DNA of 23,003 nucleotides. Origin: Silene noctiflora (taxonomy: Eukaryota > Streptophyta > Magnoliopsida > Caryophyllales > Caryophyllaceae). The notes under the pieces are model-generated. The model was not told the DNA's origin, ran no database searches, and saw only the letters and a program-made list of their open reading frames with translations. A program made the translations under genes and the position numbers. The stretch covers positions 192,720 to 215,722 of the forward strand of contig VHZZ01000449.1 in the NCBI GenBank assembly GCA_009801015.1, given 5' to 3'. This document shows, one piece after another, positions 10,127 to 21,019 of the stretch; within the stretch, counting starts at the first letter, position 1, and every line of letters begins with the position of its first letter.

Positions 10127-10160
10127 AACAAGTGAATTAGCTTAACAAGTGAATTAGCTT
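10127..10160. repeat. Exact 17-bp tandem duplication
   Basis: AACAAGTGAATTAGCTT occurs at 10127-10143 and again at 10144-10160 without change. It lies about 135 bp upstream of the WD40 gene's start codon, in its probable promoter or leader. Confidence 0.85.
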
Positions 10161-10294
10161 GTCTTGGACCAAAAATTTAAAATGAACCCGATCGAAACCC
10201 AAATTGAGTAGCACCCAGTCTCCATTCTCCACTGCCATTTTCTCTGATTTGCGCAACAAAATAAAAAAGTGGGAACGATAGACATTCGTGAAAA

Positions 10295-13200
10295 ATGTTG
10301 GAGGCGAAAAGCTTAAGAAAAGCGAGAATACCGTCGACTATAGTCCCGTACCCTTCTCCTGGCAGCATTCAACCCACTCGTCTCGCTATCCACGTACGTG
10401 AGTCGTAAACTTGAGATTATTTGTGTGAATTTTTATCGACTTTATATCAAAACCGCAACAAAAAGGGTACAGTCTTTCGAAATCAATTAAATCAAAATTA
10501 ATCTTATTTTCTCAATTTTACAGGTTAATCACCAAGATGATATCGATTTTTCTTCTTGCTCGGCTTACTTTGCGTCCGGCCGACACATGTATCGACTCCA
10601 GGTTTTACTTCCCGTTATAATTTTATTCCCTCTGTCCCGATCATTTGTTTAACCAAAGTAATTAGTGTAGTAGCAAAAAATATGGTTAAATGAGGTGCAT
10701 AACGTTGAACTAGTTTGTTGTGTGCATATAACGGTCTTATTTAAGTTATCGTGACCTATGAATTGTTGCATTTAGAATTGGTGGCCATGTTTGGATTTGT
10801 AATTGAATTTTTAGGGGATAAATTAATAATGCAGTAGAGTAACTTGCGGGGAAAAAATCCAAGATTTTAACTAAAAGTTTCGTGTTTTTCATTATGCTGG
10901 CCACTACGGTTCTGGGAACTTTCTCTAATTTGTTAGACATGTATGATAATATTCGATTTTACTTGGTTAATATTCGTGCAAATGATGGATTTCTTGAAGC
11001 GGTTATCCTTCGGTATCATAGTTGTAGATTATGGAATGGTTCTGACATTGCTTCGGAGAGGTGGTGTTAATTTGGACATGCTGATAACTGATGAAGTGCT
11101 GTTAATTTTGAAATTTATGTTTTAAGGTGTCGAGCGTTGACAGCTGTCTTTTTTCGGCTTCCACATCATGGTTCGTTGGAATGGAAGTTGTTGATAAATT
11201 TTTGAGCGACCTTGAGTGTTGTTACTAACGGATTTGAATTTGTTGTTTACTATGATAAATTAGATTCCAGTGGGGGATTCATTGCTTAATCAGGGAAAAG
11301 AGGGCATTTTGATTCCGGATCATGTTGAGGTACATGCTGTACTCTTTCAAAAGCTATTTGTTATACGGAAAATGATGAAAAATTGAAAAATATGGTAAAT
11401 TTTTTAGTGCAAGTTAGCTTTTCAAATTGGGGCATTATCAGTTTGAGTAATTCTTTGTTTACAATTGGGGATCTCTTTTCTGTTGCTGTGAAGGCTGTTG
11501 ATTCTTCAATGATTGATCAATGTCGGCATCAATATGAAATACAAAGTGTAGCGCTGGCAAAGACAGGGAGTAAGTTATTTGCAAGGCATTGAGTGCACTA
11601 TCTTACTCTTTGTTTCACTATTTATGTTATCTGCTAAGTAGACATAAGTCATTCTAAATCAAATCATAGTGGTTGAGGTAGGTAGAACCGTAGTAGACAT
11701 AACTCTAGTAGTTTAGTTCATACTTTGGTTCACGTTTTCAACGGTGACTCTTGCAATTCCTACGGAGTTTAGTTTAGGGATTTGGTGTACAACTCTGCAG
11801 TTAAATGCAGTAGAAATACCCGATACGTTAGTTTTCCCTTTATTGTAACATGAGTGATCCATTTCAATTGTTAATGGAAACCTAAATTTTGATTGCTAGT
11901 AGCTTGTATGCGTGCAGCACCCAGTGGCCTGCGATCCATGTTTACAGAAGCAGTGTTTGCTACTGACTTCGCTAATCATAACCTGTTATCCAATTCACTG
12001 ACTTTGTGTAGGACATATAAACCACATTCCTTATCGATATATCAGTCTGTGGTGCCTGTATCTCTCTTCTTTGTGACTTGTTTAGTAGTTGGTTCGTGAT
12101 GTACTCACTGGGCCTTAGCACATGCTTTTGACCTGCTAATGCCCTTTATGTATCCTGCTAATAAGGAATGGTAGGGTTTCCTTTTTGGTGTTAGATAGTC
12201 CTTTCATTTGATGATGAAATTTCGTATGTTTATCTGATAAAGTGATAACGTAAATATTCTTCATTCAATTGTTGGTTACAGCGATTTACCTTAGATCTCT
12301 TAGCAGATAAAGATAAAAAACGTAGAATTTTTGTAAAGAAAATCATATGCTTGTTCATGAGTATTACAGCACATTGGAATACTTCTTATTCCTTTAGATT
12401 CGTATCTGCTGGAAATCCATTCACTCCTTTGGCATTGTAACCTTTTTTTTTCAAGGTCGTTAAATGTGATGAGTTGATGATGGTATAAAAAGCTGATGTT
12501 TTGTCAACATATATTCCTATAGTGTAATCCTTAAACGAAGTTGAAGTTTTTATATGATAATTGCTCGGCTTTGAATGAGCTTTACTTAGTCTCCATTAAT
12601 TTGATCTGCAGGCGTCGAAAGTTGTATTCTGGGCAGTGTTGATTCTCATGGTCACCTTGTTGTATCCCTGGTTAACACTGATGCTAAAGGTGAAACTTGA
12701 TTTTTCTGCTGTGTTTTTCATACTTACAATTTTACTGTATGTTCGCTTATAGAGGTAATCCTTGTCTATCAGTTTCAAAGAAAAAAGAATTGTACGGAAA
12801 ATTGTTGGAGTAAAAGTTACACAGTTGCATTTCGTATAAAGTAAATGTTCAAAAATGTATAGCTTAATAATTTTTTCTCATACCCCGTATAATTTAAGAG
12901 ATATTAATGGGGTCAAATGAAGTTTCTTGATTTACAAAACTCACCATAAGAAACAGAGCTACTATTAAACTTGGCTTGTTAAGTTTGCATCAGAGTTTCT
13001 TATACACTTGTGCTCCCCACCAACAAAACTCACCATAAGAAACAGAGCTACTATTAAACTTGGCTGAGCTACTATTAAACTTGGCTTGTTAAGTTTGCAT
13101 CAGAGTTTCTTATACACTTGTGCTCCCCACCAACATAATCTCCAACTGTCTTTCGGTATAAGCCTTTTTTATGAGCATAATGTGAATTTAGAAACTAATT

Positions 13201-16200
13201 TTCATCATAGTACACTGAGGATTTGATAGAGGTCAACTAATAGCTGTAAAAGCTCTTTTGTTTCTGGGTCGAGGTGCTGTTTTAAATCTTATTGTTCAGG
13301 GATCTGTATGATACTGGTAGAACCTCTACATTCAAATAAAAATTTGAACTAGAAGCGATACTATCCTTTCTATAATTCAGGTGGACTTACTTTATGATCT
13401 ACTGCATCGTGGTAGATATTCAGAAGTCAACATTTGCTGCATCACCTCAAGACTGTGGAGTCGGAGAAGGAAGTTGGGCGGGTCTCAGCTTCAGCCCTAC
13501 TCAGTGGTCTACGGTAATTCACATACTTGATCATGTTTCTTGGTTTCTTCTCTCAAGTTCCTGAAAATTTTGCCTATTTAATCAGGTTTTACTAACTTTT
13601 TGAGAAATTTACGGAGAACGTTAAATAGGTTAGGCGGTCAAATGTACTGTATATATCGGTTGTTATGCGATGTATTGGCAGTTATGTAAATAATTTCAAC
13701 TTTCCACGCCAATATTTTCTGGATATATAAACTGTTGTCAAAATAGCTGATATAATACCGATGTGGCCGATATTTGACCGATACTGCTAATAATTGATCG
13801 ATAAAAGGCCATTAAAGTCAATACTAACGGTATACGGCTTATATGATCGATATAAAAACAAGCCGCGACAAAACGTGACATCGGACATGCTACCATATTA
13901 TAATACACGACTGCGACTCTGTTGCTCTATTCCACGATTTAATACCTTGACGCCGACTGAATCATCAACTCGGTGCTCCTAACGCTTTATAAATCTTAGC
14001 TAGCAGTGAGCCCATTTTCCGTTGAACAAAAGTTTAAATTTGTGGATGATCTTACATATGATCAATAAAAAGGGAAGCGCGTTTGAGTTGCTGATTGGGT
14101 AATGAAAAATCCTGTTTTGAGTTATTGCTTGTAATTAAATCATGGAAGATTATATTTAGTGTAATTGTATCTTTTTTCAGGTAGTTGTGGCACGCAGTTT
14201 CCCCAAATGTATTGATCTTTATGACCAAGAAAATCATATAAGAAACCTTCGAACGTGAGTACTCAAGTAGGTTGTTTTTCTTCGACAGTACTATGACATC
14301 TGTTTTCCTTTGTTTTTATTTATCACTTTGGAGGGTATTTCAACATAAGTAAGCTAGCCTAAAATCATTACCGCATGGGCTACTGCATTGATTTAGATGT
14401 GTTAAGTTGGTCATGTACTAGACTACTTTCTCAATGGGCTTCCTTTTTCTTGTACTGTGTTATTATTATATGTTCTATAAATGTTCAATTTCTATCATTA
14501 GTAACTCGTATATGTATTCATGTTCTGAAACATATGTTCATGTTCTGAAACATATGTTCATGCATTAAAGTTCATTTTAACAATCACTGACAATGAAATG
14601 GATAATAAATCCTTGGTACTCCCTCACCCCCTCATCGATCTTCTACTTTAATGGGATGTCCTAGTGATGCTGTGGGTTGGGTGGGGGTGGCCGGGTGGGG
14701 ATTATTGTTGGTGAGGAATGGTTGGGATGGGAAGATGGCAGTAGGCCAGTAGAGGGTTCTCTGGTGGGAACTCTGTTTCTCTCTCCGTCTCCTCTAATTA
14801 TTGTCTTTTTGTTGCTTGTTATATAAATTATTACTCTCTTTAATCTTCGCAACTAAAACAAATGGGAAGACCAAAGATAGACTGAAGGAGCATACAGAAT
14901 GTAGTAACTCATTTAATTAAGCTCATTGTACTCTTATACCAGCAATAGCATAATTTCTTTTTTCTCTATACGACTTTTTTGATGCTTCTCTTTTGAAGTT
15001 CACAACTAAATCTCTCATATTTTTGGGAATCCAAGTGTTCCTCTCACATAAAAAAATGTTTTGACTGAAGAAAGATTGAGGAGGATTGATGCCAGAATTT
15101 TAAATTTTGAAAGTGTATTATTTTGCAGATGTTATGAAATATGAAACACAATATGCATCCATAAAGTCCTTTCATTTACAGTTCTATGTGCTATGTGCTA
15201 TGTCCTTTGCTTGCATTCTTGTGAATTTGACAATTGTCACATCTGTTAATATACCGATTCATTTATTTTGACTTGTTTGTTTTCAGACTCTCGTATCCCT
15301 CATCATTAACCTTCGTCCAAAGTCCTTTTTATCAGACTGAAAGTTCTGTTTTGGCAGTCACTGAAGGGTGTCAGGTATTGTTTTGCAGCTGTCTGAGAAA
15401 TTAGTATAGTAATTCAGTTTCTTCTACGTATCTCAAGTTCTTAACACAACTACAGCTGACTTTGTGGGATCTGAGGATGAAAGAGAATGGTGGTTGCTTA
15501 CAGAGAATTTGCGGTTCTGCTGGAGATATTCTGTATGATTCATCTACTTCAACCACTGGTAATATTGCTGTTGCTGGAGCTGACAGGACAGTGACCGTCT
15601 ATGATCCACGAAGGTCAGTAATTGTTTTTATTTATTTATTTATTTATTTATTTTTTACTACATTTGTATGTTAAGTCCGGTGAATAACTTTTTCGATGGT
15701 ACTGCAAAATTACGTCGATAGCTTTTGTCCTGTGCATCAAGCTCAAAATTGAAGCTATTTTTTTTAAACAACAATCAGACAATTACATGGAGCTAAGGAT
15801 GGCATATTTTTATTTATCATTTGAAGAACCAGTGACTTCTAATTATATTTTTATCGGACACATTGGATGGCACCAAAGTCTGTTAGGCGTTCCTGCGACA
15901 AAGCTCCACTAGGATTCAAACTTCAGTGGTTTCACATGCTGTTGTTGCTGTATATAAAATTGCGAAAACACAAGTATCAAATAATTGAACCTGAATGTAT
16001 CATGTGCAAAGCTTATGCATGTAAACCATATTGGATAATTTTCTCAGGAATCAGATGTTAAATCGGAGATGAGTTTTTTCAAGAGTGGTTGCCTACTTAA
16101 GAGGCTGACAAGCATTTTGGTAGTAATGCATATTTATTATTTTCATCCTCATTACTATCCTTATGCCTCCACAGAGACTCCCACTGAAGCAAGTTAAGGA

Positions 16201-18863
16201 GGGGATTAAGTCGTCTTCGTCTTTAGAGCCCCATTAATAACCCTTATATGTCAAAACTCAAAGCAATGAACTATGACTTCTTCTCTCAGATATGAACGCT
16301 GTATTTGGTGGCCGTGAAACATGAGATGCTATGTTTTCAATATAAACATTCTCCTTCACATTCAGAGCATGCTTTTTTCCATATAATATAGTTCCCTGTA
16401 GAATCAATCACTAAGCTCAAGCGAAAGCCAATATATATAGCTATTAAATAAGGGAAGACTTACAAAAGTTTAATCTATTTATAGACTTCTCTCGTGGCCT
16501 ATTGAGCAAAATTATGCTAAACTTTTGATGTCTGATCTATAGTAGATGCTAGAAGAATTGCAAGTCCAGTAGTACATGAATGACATAGGACTGTCACCTG
16601 TAAGAACCTGTACGGAATCCTAAATTTTTTCAGCCTTATGCAGGTGGTCTGTATTATCAAGATGGACTCATTGTTCTAAGTATGAGGTCAGTCTTCGCAT
16701 TTTCGGAAAAGCTCTTCCACTCTTTGCCTCCTTTTTGTTGAGGATGCATGCATAATAGTCGAATGAGTTGTTTTTGTATGTTACAACTTGTTTTATTGGA
16801 CTAGTAATCTCTTTTTCTTTTTTTTTTTCTTTGGAGTTTGGGGATGCTGTATAAAAATATTTTGAATAAAACAGAAGCACTTTGTGTAGTTTAGTATGAC
16901 AATAAAAACGGCATCGACTTTTTGAGACAAGAACATTTCTTATTTTGTATTTGTTTTTTTGTATAGCAGGTGGTGTGTTTTGGCGATCATTTTAACTGTT
17001 TATGTCAATTTCGTGTGCAGATCACAGGTCTGGCATTCTCGGCACTTGACCCTGATTACATCTATGTCCAAGGAGTTGACTATGAGGTGACTAGATGTGT
17101 AGCTTTTATTGTTGAACCTTCGTTTCTCACCTTCTCTTTTATGTTATTTTGCTTCATAGAGCTTATGCAATGTTGAACTTCATGCTTGCGATTTCGTTAT
17201 AGATCTCAGCATTTGCCATCCGGGAACAATAACTCCCTCCGTTCCGCCATGTAGTTTACATTTTCTTTTAGCACAGTATTTTAGGAGAGCTGAGATAAGT
17301 GGAGTCTCAAGTGTCAGTTTACAAATCATACCAAATTCAGATGAGGCTTGGTGGATATTAGGTTGGGCAAAACTTGTTAGCAGATCTGGGATGTCGGAGG
17401 TTGAGAGTAAGGTTGAAAGAGAGGGCCTGGAAGTTTGAGGGTTAGGTAGGGCTGTGTCATGGGAGAGGGTGCTTGTTTTAGGTGGTTTTGGACTTAGGTG
17501 TCGGTGGATTTGGTTAGTGGTGGCCTGAATTTCAGTGGTGTTGGAGGTGGTGGTGTTAGGAGATGGTAGTTGGAGGGTGGTGGCATGGTAGGGTGTTGGA
17601 GGGGTTTGTTTGGTGAGGGCGATGAGTTAGGAGGGGTAATGGATCAGTGGGTATAGTGGTAGCTTCAACCGTTCAACCGCTAAATGTTACAAAAAAGGAA
17701 AGTATGAACAATTACATGGAATTGCTCAAAAAGGAAAACGTAAACTATCAAGTGGAATGGAGGGAATATCATTGTAACTTCGGTGCCTGAGATTAGGAGT
17801 ATACCTGTGTAAGCATGCATACTAAAATTGCTTTCCTTTAGCTTATGATTTTGTAAATCTGTTCTCATAATATGTTATATGTTAGTGATTTTTATTTGAG
17901 TGTTTTGGTTCTGTATCTCTTTTTCGTGCATTACTTTTCTTCCCTGCATCCGTTTCATCGATTTTCTAATTTATTATCTTCCAATCTTCTTACTTTCTTA
18001 GTCGACAATATGCTTCCATTGCTACAGCAGAATTTGTTAACGAAATAACCACTGGTGCAGGTCTTTTGTGGAGATTGGTGCAAAGGCTCGAAGATCATGT
18101 CATTTAGAGGGGACTCAAGTTGGCTTGGATTTGATAAGGTATTAGTTCTGCATATAGGAAGCCTCAACATACTGCATCAAACGTCCAAATTTTTAATAAT
18201 TAACATAATAGAGCAATTTGACGTCTTCAGTTTTGCAATTAGTTCGTCCTAATAATCTGTCAAGAATTTTTGAATTTGATTTTCCTTTTCCCATTAATTC
18301 CTTCTCATTCCCTTGTTGGAGTATCTTGCTGTGTCTCTATTGATATCGCTGATTATCAATTTGTATATATACATTGACCTTAAAACTCCACCAAGAAAAT
18401 AAATATGTGAAGAGCAACTTTCACGTATTGTTCATGGCCGAGTGTTTCCTGCAATCAGGTTGCTTTGGTCATCTGTCATTGTGTTATTCTTAGTATGCAC
18501 AGTTTGTTGATTTGCAATCAACTGAGTGTGTGGCTGTATGAGATTCGGCCTTGTTTGTCTATTAAATTACTCTCTTCTTTTTTACAAATTACATTTAGCC
18601 TGCGACCATTGGCGCATTTACATTGAGGGGATCAGGACTGCAGGACACCAGAAAACTATTGTTCTTATGCGCAGGTCAATTAAACATGGTAGCGCACCCT
18701 TTTCAAATAAATCACAAATTTCTTTTTTAACATGCAGTGTCCCGAAAGAGATGTGGTGGGGGGATGGTGTGATTCAGGAAGCATCTTTGTGGCTCATATT
18801 GATGCTAAGGCAGATTTTGAAGACATGATCATGGCTTTTCCCAATGGGAATGTGTCTGAATAA
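10295..18863 (+). CDS. WD40-repeat (transducin-like) protein, 13 coding exons, 375 residues
   Basis: Coding exons are 10295-10393, 10524-10601, 11264-11329, 11494-11569, 12612-12689, 13416-13513, 14181-14254, 15287-15374, 15456-15613, 16644-16686, 17021-17086, 18061-18138 and 18738-18863 (stop TAA). All introns are GT-AG. The joins keep one frame of 376 codons, and an in-frame TGA just before the ATG fixes the start. WD-like strand ends are visible at CIDLYDQ (175-181), LTLWDLR (220-226) and VTVYDPR (265-271). Other landmarks are CGVGEGSWAGLSFSPTQW, GLAFSALDPDYIYVQGVDYE and GGWCDSGSIFVA near the end. This fits a compact, partly cryptic seven-blade propeller used as a protein-interaction scaffold. 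I recognise it as the kind of conserved single-copy plant WD40 protein usually labelled only by fold, and I cannot name a pathway. There is no signal peptide or membrane segment. Long introns carry MITEs and duplications but no coding damage is seen. Confidence 0.88.
10626..10695. mobile_element. Stowaway-like MITE fragment in intron 2 of the WD40 gene
   Basis: TA then TTCCCTCTGTCCCGATC and ATTTGTTTAACC (10626-10654) make a typical left end. GGTTAAATGAGG near 10684-10695 is a partial inverse of it. The outer right terminus is missing or diverged. Confidence 0.4.
12936..13134. repeat. Nested tandem duplication in intron 5 of the WD40 gene
   Basis: An 89-bp unit (12936-13024), beginning AAAACTCACCATAAG and ending CCCCACCAAC, is repeated immediately at 13025-13134. 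The second copy is 110 bp because the 21-bp segment GAGCTACTATTAAACTTGGC plus T is itself duplicated (13045-13065 and 13066-13086). Copies appear otherwise identical, so both events look recent. Confidence 0.9.
13740..13870. repeat. CCGAT/CGATA-rich stretch in intron 6 of the WD40 gene
   Basis: Repeated short words such as ACCGATGTGG, GCCGATATTTGACCGATAC, TGATCGATAAAA and TGATCGATATAAAA are packed into about 130 bases, and the pattern fades on both sides. It looks like the remnant of a mobile element rather than intron background. No ends were identified. Confidence 0.4.
14521..14560. repeat. Exact 20-bp tandem duplication in intron 7 of the WD40 gene
   Basis: TGTTCTGAAACATATGTTCA is repeated head to tail at 14521-14540 and 14541-14560. 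The unit is itself a near-palindrome around CATATG. Confidence 0.85.
14619..14892. mobile_element. Probable Stowaway-like MITE in intron 7 of the WD40 gene
   Basis: TA at 14617-14618 precedes CTCCCTCACCCCCTCATCG. The candidate right end, AGACTGAAGGAGCA, precedes TA at 14893-14894. Inverse pairing between the ends is partial. The interior contains a G-rich tract (GGGTTGGGTGGGGGTGG region, 14670-14700), as in the larger element in intron 11. Confidence 0.4.
15627..15650. repeat. (TTTA)n microsatellite
   Basis: About six consecutive TTTA units lie just after the exon 9 donor at 15613, within intron 9 of the WD40 gene. Confidence 0.8.
17232..17766. mobile_element. 535-bp Stowaway-like element in intron 11 of the WD40 gene
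   Basis: TA at 17230-17231 and TA at 17767-17768 flank the element. The left end ACTCCCTCCGTTCCGCC and then GTAGTTTACATTTTC is matched by the complement of the right end, TTCCCTCCATTCCACTTG and then ATAGTTTACGTTTTC. The interior (about 17380-17650) is strongly G-rich on the plus strand with many GGTGG and GGAGG words. A second inner TIR-like stretch, AATTACATGGAATTGC, lies at 17710-17725. Confidence 0.7.
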
Positions 18864-19400
18864 GGCTTTCTATCCCACCTTTGGTGGCAGAGTACAGAGA
18901 GATGGCCACCGACTGTCAACCCCACTGAAACGAGATCAGTTTCTGAAGTTTGTGAATCGCCTGAGGTCCTGACCAGTGACCACATTATAAGGGGATGTTG
19001 CCGCATTTAGCGAGATAAGGGCGCGACAGTTGATAGTTGATACCACCACCAACTCTGAGATTTAGTACTGTGGCCTGTGGTCATATGAGCACACCTCAAG
19101 GGCTAGACATAAAAAGAGAGTGCCTTTTCAACTGTTTTTCACTCGCTTATGCTGGTTAATTACTTTGTTAGGCATCTAATAAGATGTGAACACAGTGGCG
19201 ATAAAGTACACAGCTCGAAGACCACGGTTGTTTGTAGGTCGCAAGGCTGGATAATTCGACTTTTGGTTCGATTAGGCGTGTAAGTTATCCCTTTGTATAT
19301 GTTGTAGTTTCCATTACATTAACATACTGTGAGCGCATTTTAAACGCAGTACAATTTTCACTCATAATACAAAGGCTTTGCTCAGGACTAGATTACTGAA
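18864..19400 (+). other. Probable 3' UTR and flank of the WD40 gene
   Basis: No further in-frame coding follows TAA at 18861. AATAAG at 19178-19183 is a weak near-match to a poly(A) signal, and T-rich TGTA-containing sequence follows around 19295-19310. The boundary is a guess. Confidence 0.3.
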
Positions 19401-20099
19401 GTGTAAACTTCCAGGATAAGAAGCTTGGAATTCTGCTGTTATTTTTTTTTTTTTTTCAAATTTTGGTCTAGACATATCCAACGATTACATTTCGGTCTGA
19501 AACTTATTGGTCACGATTAATGATAGAGACCCATCTTCGAATTCGTTGGTTGATGATCTGATGTCCTGAGATAAGAGAACGCGAAGAAGATCAATACTAA
19601 TGGGAATGGCCAACTAAGCCATGTTTGCGTGGGCAGCAAGATGGTTTTAAGATTTTGGCTATTCGTATTTGCTTACCTGCTGCAATGACCATATCTTCTG
19701 GTATAGAACGTCGTCTGGTTTGTACAATACAAAAAGCGGGTATAAAGACGCGCTTTGCTGCTTATAGACTCCTTTTATAAAAAGGGACTGTCGAGATCAG
19801 TTATTATCTTTATTAGGAAAACACTGGAATTTGCCGCGGCCTCTTACCTTGGAAAATTTTAACTGATACCATTTCTATTGAACTTGTGAGTCCGTTTTGT
19901 CACCTCAGGGACGAGCTGAGCAGTGAACTTTAGAGCAAGGATTGTGAGGCTTCGAGTAGGCTTTGGGCCGGTTGTCAATTGGGAATTAGAAGCAGTATCA
20001 GACATAATTGTAATTTCAAATTTTGGTTAATTAATTGGTTTAGTTCTCTGCTCAAACAAGGGGAGAATAGAGTGGAAGTAATTGTGGTTGTTTGATGGT
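19401..20099. other. Downstream intergenic DNA, nothing recognised
   Basis: It contains a 15-base T run at 19442-19456 and otherwise mixed sequence without a credible coding frame. It could be extended 3' flank or decayed transposon sequence leading into the unit that starts near 20100. Confidence 0.4.
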
Positions 20100-20135
20100 T
20101 AAAGTTGTAAAACCACTGATTTCTGAGTATAGTGA

Positions 20136-20278
20136 ACTCAGTCGAGTAGGCTGTACTCGACCGAGTAAGTCATCGAGTGTTCTGAGGCAGGCTACTGCCT
20201 GTGTGCACTCAGCCGAGTATGTGAGACACACGGTCGAGTAGGACGTACTCGGTCGAGTATGTCTGGGACTCGACCGAA
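20136..20278. repeat. Cluster of CTCGRYCGAG-type palindromes
   Basis: Six related words lie within about 140 bases: ACTCAGTCGAGTA (20136-20148), TACTCGACCGAGTA (20154-20167), CACTCAGCCGAGTA (20206-20219), ACACGGTCGAGTA (near 20228-20240), TACTCGGTCGAGTA (20246-20259) and ACTCGACCGAA (20268-20278). Two are close to perfect palindromes. They end about 50 bases before the TATA box of unit A, where factor-binding sites would be expected. Confidence 0.7.
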
Positions 20279-20330
20279 TTTCCGGTCCGACGAGTCGTTT
20301 TTCCGCGGTTTGATTAGAATGATAAATGAG

Positions 20331-20340
20331 TTATAAATAT
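20331..20340 (+). promoter_or_regulatory. TATA box of unit A
   Basis: TTATAAATAT follows the palindrome cluster and precedes an ATG-free, C/A-rich leader (AAACCTAAACACTCCC and onward). The predicted start is near 20365-20375. Confidence 0.45.
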
Positions 20341-21019
20341 TTCGATAATCATTTTCGTAATCAGTTTTCTAAACCTAAACACTCCCTAATCACTCTAACC
20401 ATCAAGCAAGCAAGATCTAGCTTTCGGCTGTCGGATTCCGCGTTCTTGTGTCAATTGATTTGTAAGTATTGCTTCAGCTATCTTGTATATTAATTATATT
20501 TGTTGAAACCCTAAGTTGGGTGAAGTTTGGGGGTGATTTAGTTGATTAGTGACGGATTGTGATGTAGTATTGTTTGATTATCTTTGTTAGGTGACGGTTT
20601 CGTAGAAGAGCAGTTTTAGCTTGTTGTTGTGTTGCATTTCAGAGGTTGCGAATAAGGTAAGGTTTCCCTACTCAATCATCTGTATGTTTATATGGTGTGT
20701 GGGTTGGTGACATTGTTGGTAATAATTGTGAAGCCATTATCGGGAGATGGTATTCACCCCCATGTTCGCCCCTTGTGACTCCCATCACAGGGAGGATGTG
20801 CACATTAATGATCTGGGTTCGCTTGTTGCGATTAGTAGGCCTTAGGTGGCAAGGCTGCGGTCTATCACTGGCGGTGTGGGTACCTGTTGCGATGGATAAC
20901 CTGGCTGGTCTGGCTGTGGTCCGGACGATTGTATTTGAGGGATGAGAATGGTTATTGCAGGATTGCTTTGTGTTATTGGTTGTTTCGTAGTTCATGGTTG
21001 TTATACAGTTGACTGACCC

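Larger units (their letters stand above)
20100..21019 (+). mobile_element. Unit A: plus-strand LTR-like promoter and leader, probably truncated
   Basis: A palindrome cluster (20136-20278) is followed by a TATA box, TTATAAATAT, at 20331-20340. A CT/A-rich leader comes next, then a consensus donor GATTT|GTAAGT at 20461. A tiny candidate exon AGGTTGCGAATAAG (20643-20656) lies between GCATTTCAG and GTAAGG. Later come GATGTGCACATTA (20795-20807) and TTGACTGACCC just before 21020. No PBS, gag or pol is visible, and open frames inside are short. Order and content match unit B on the opposite strand. The left edge is uncertain. Confidence 0.45.

Noticed and set aside
18644..18674. Possible extra WD40 exon between a GCAG acceptor and a GCGCAG|GTCAAT donor
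   Set aside because: At 31 bases it would break the frame. Exon 12 joins exon 13 directly to give SSWLGFDKCPERDVVGGW, which reads as one continuous conserved segment.
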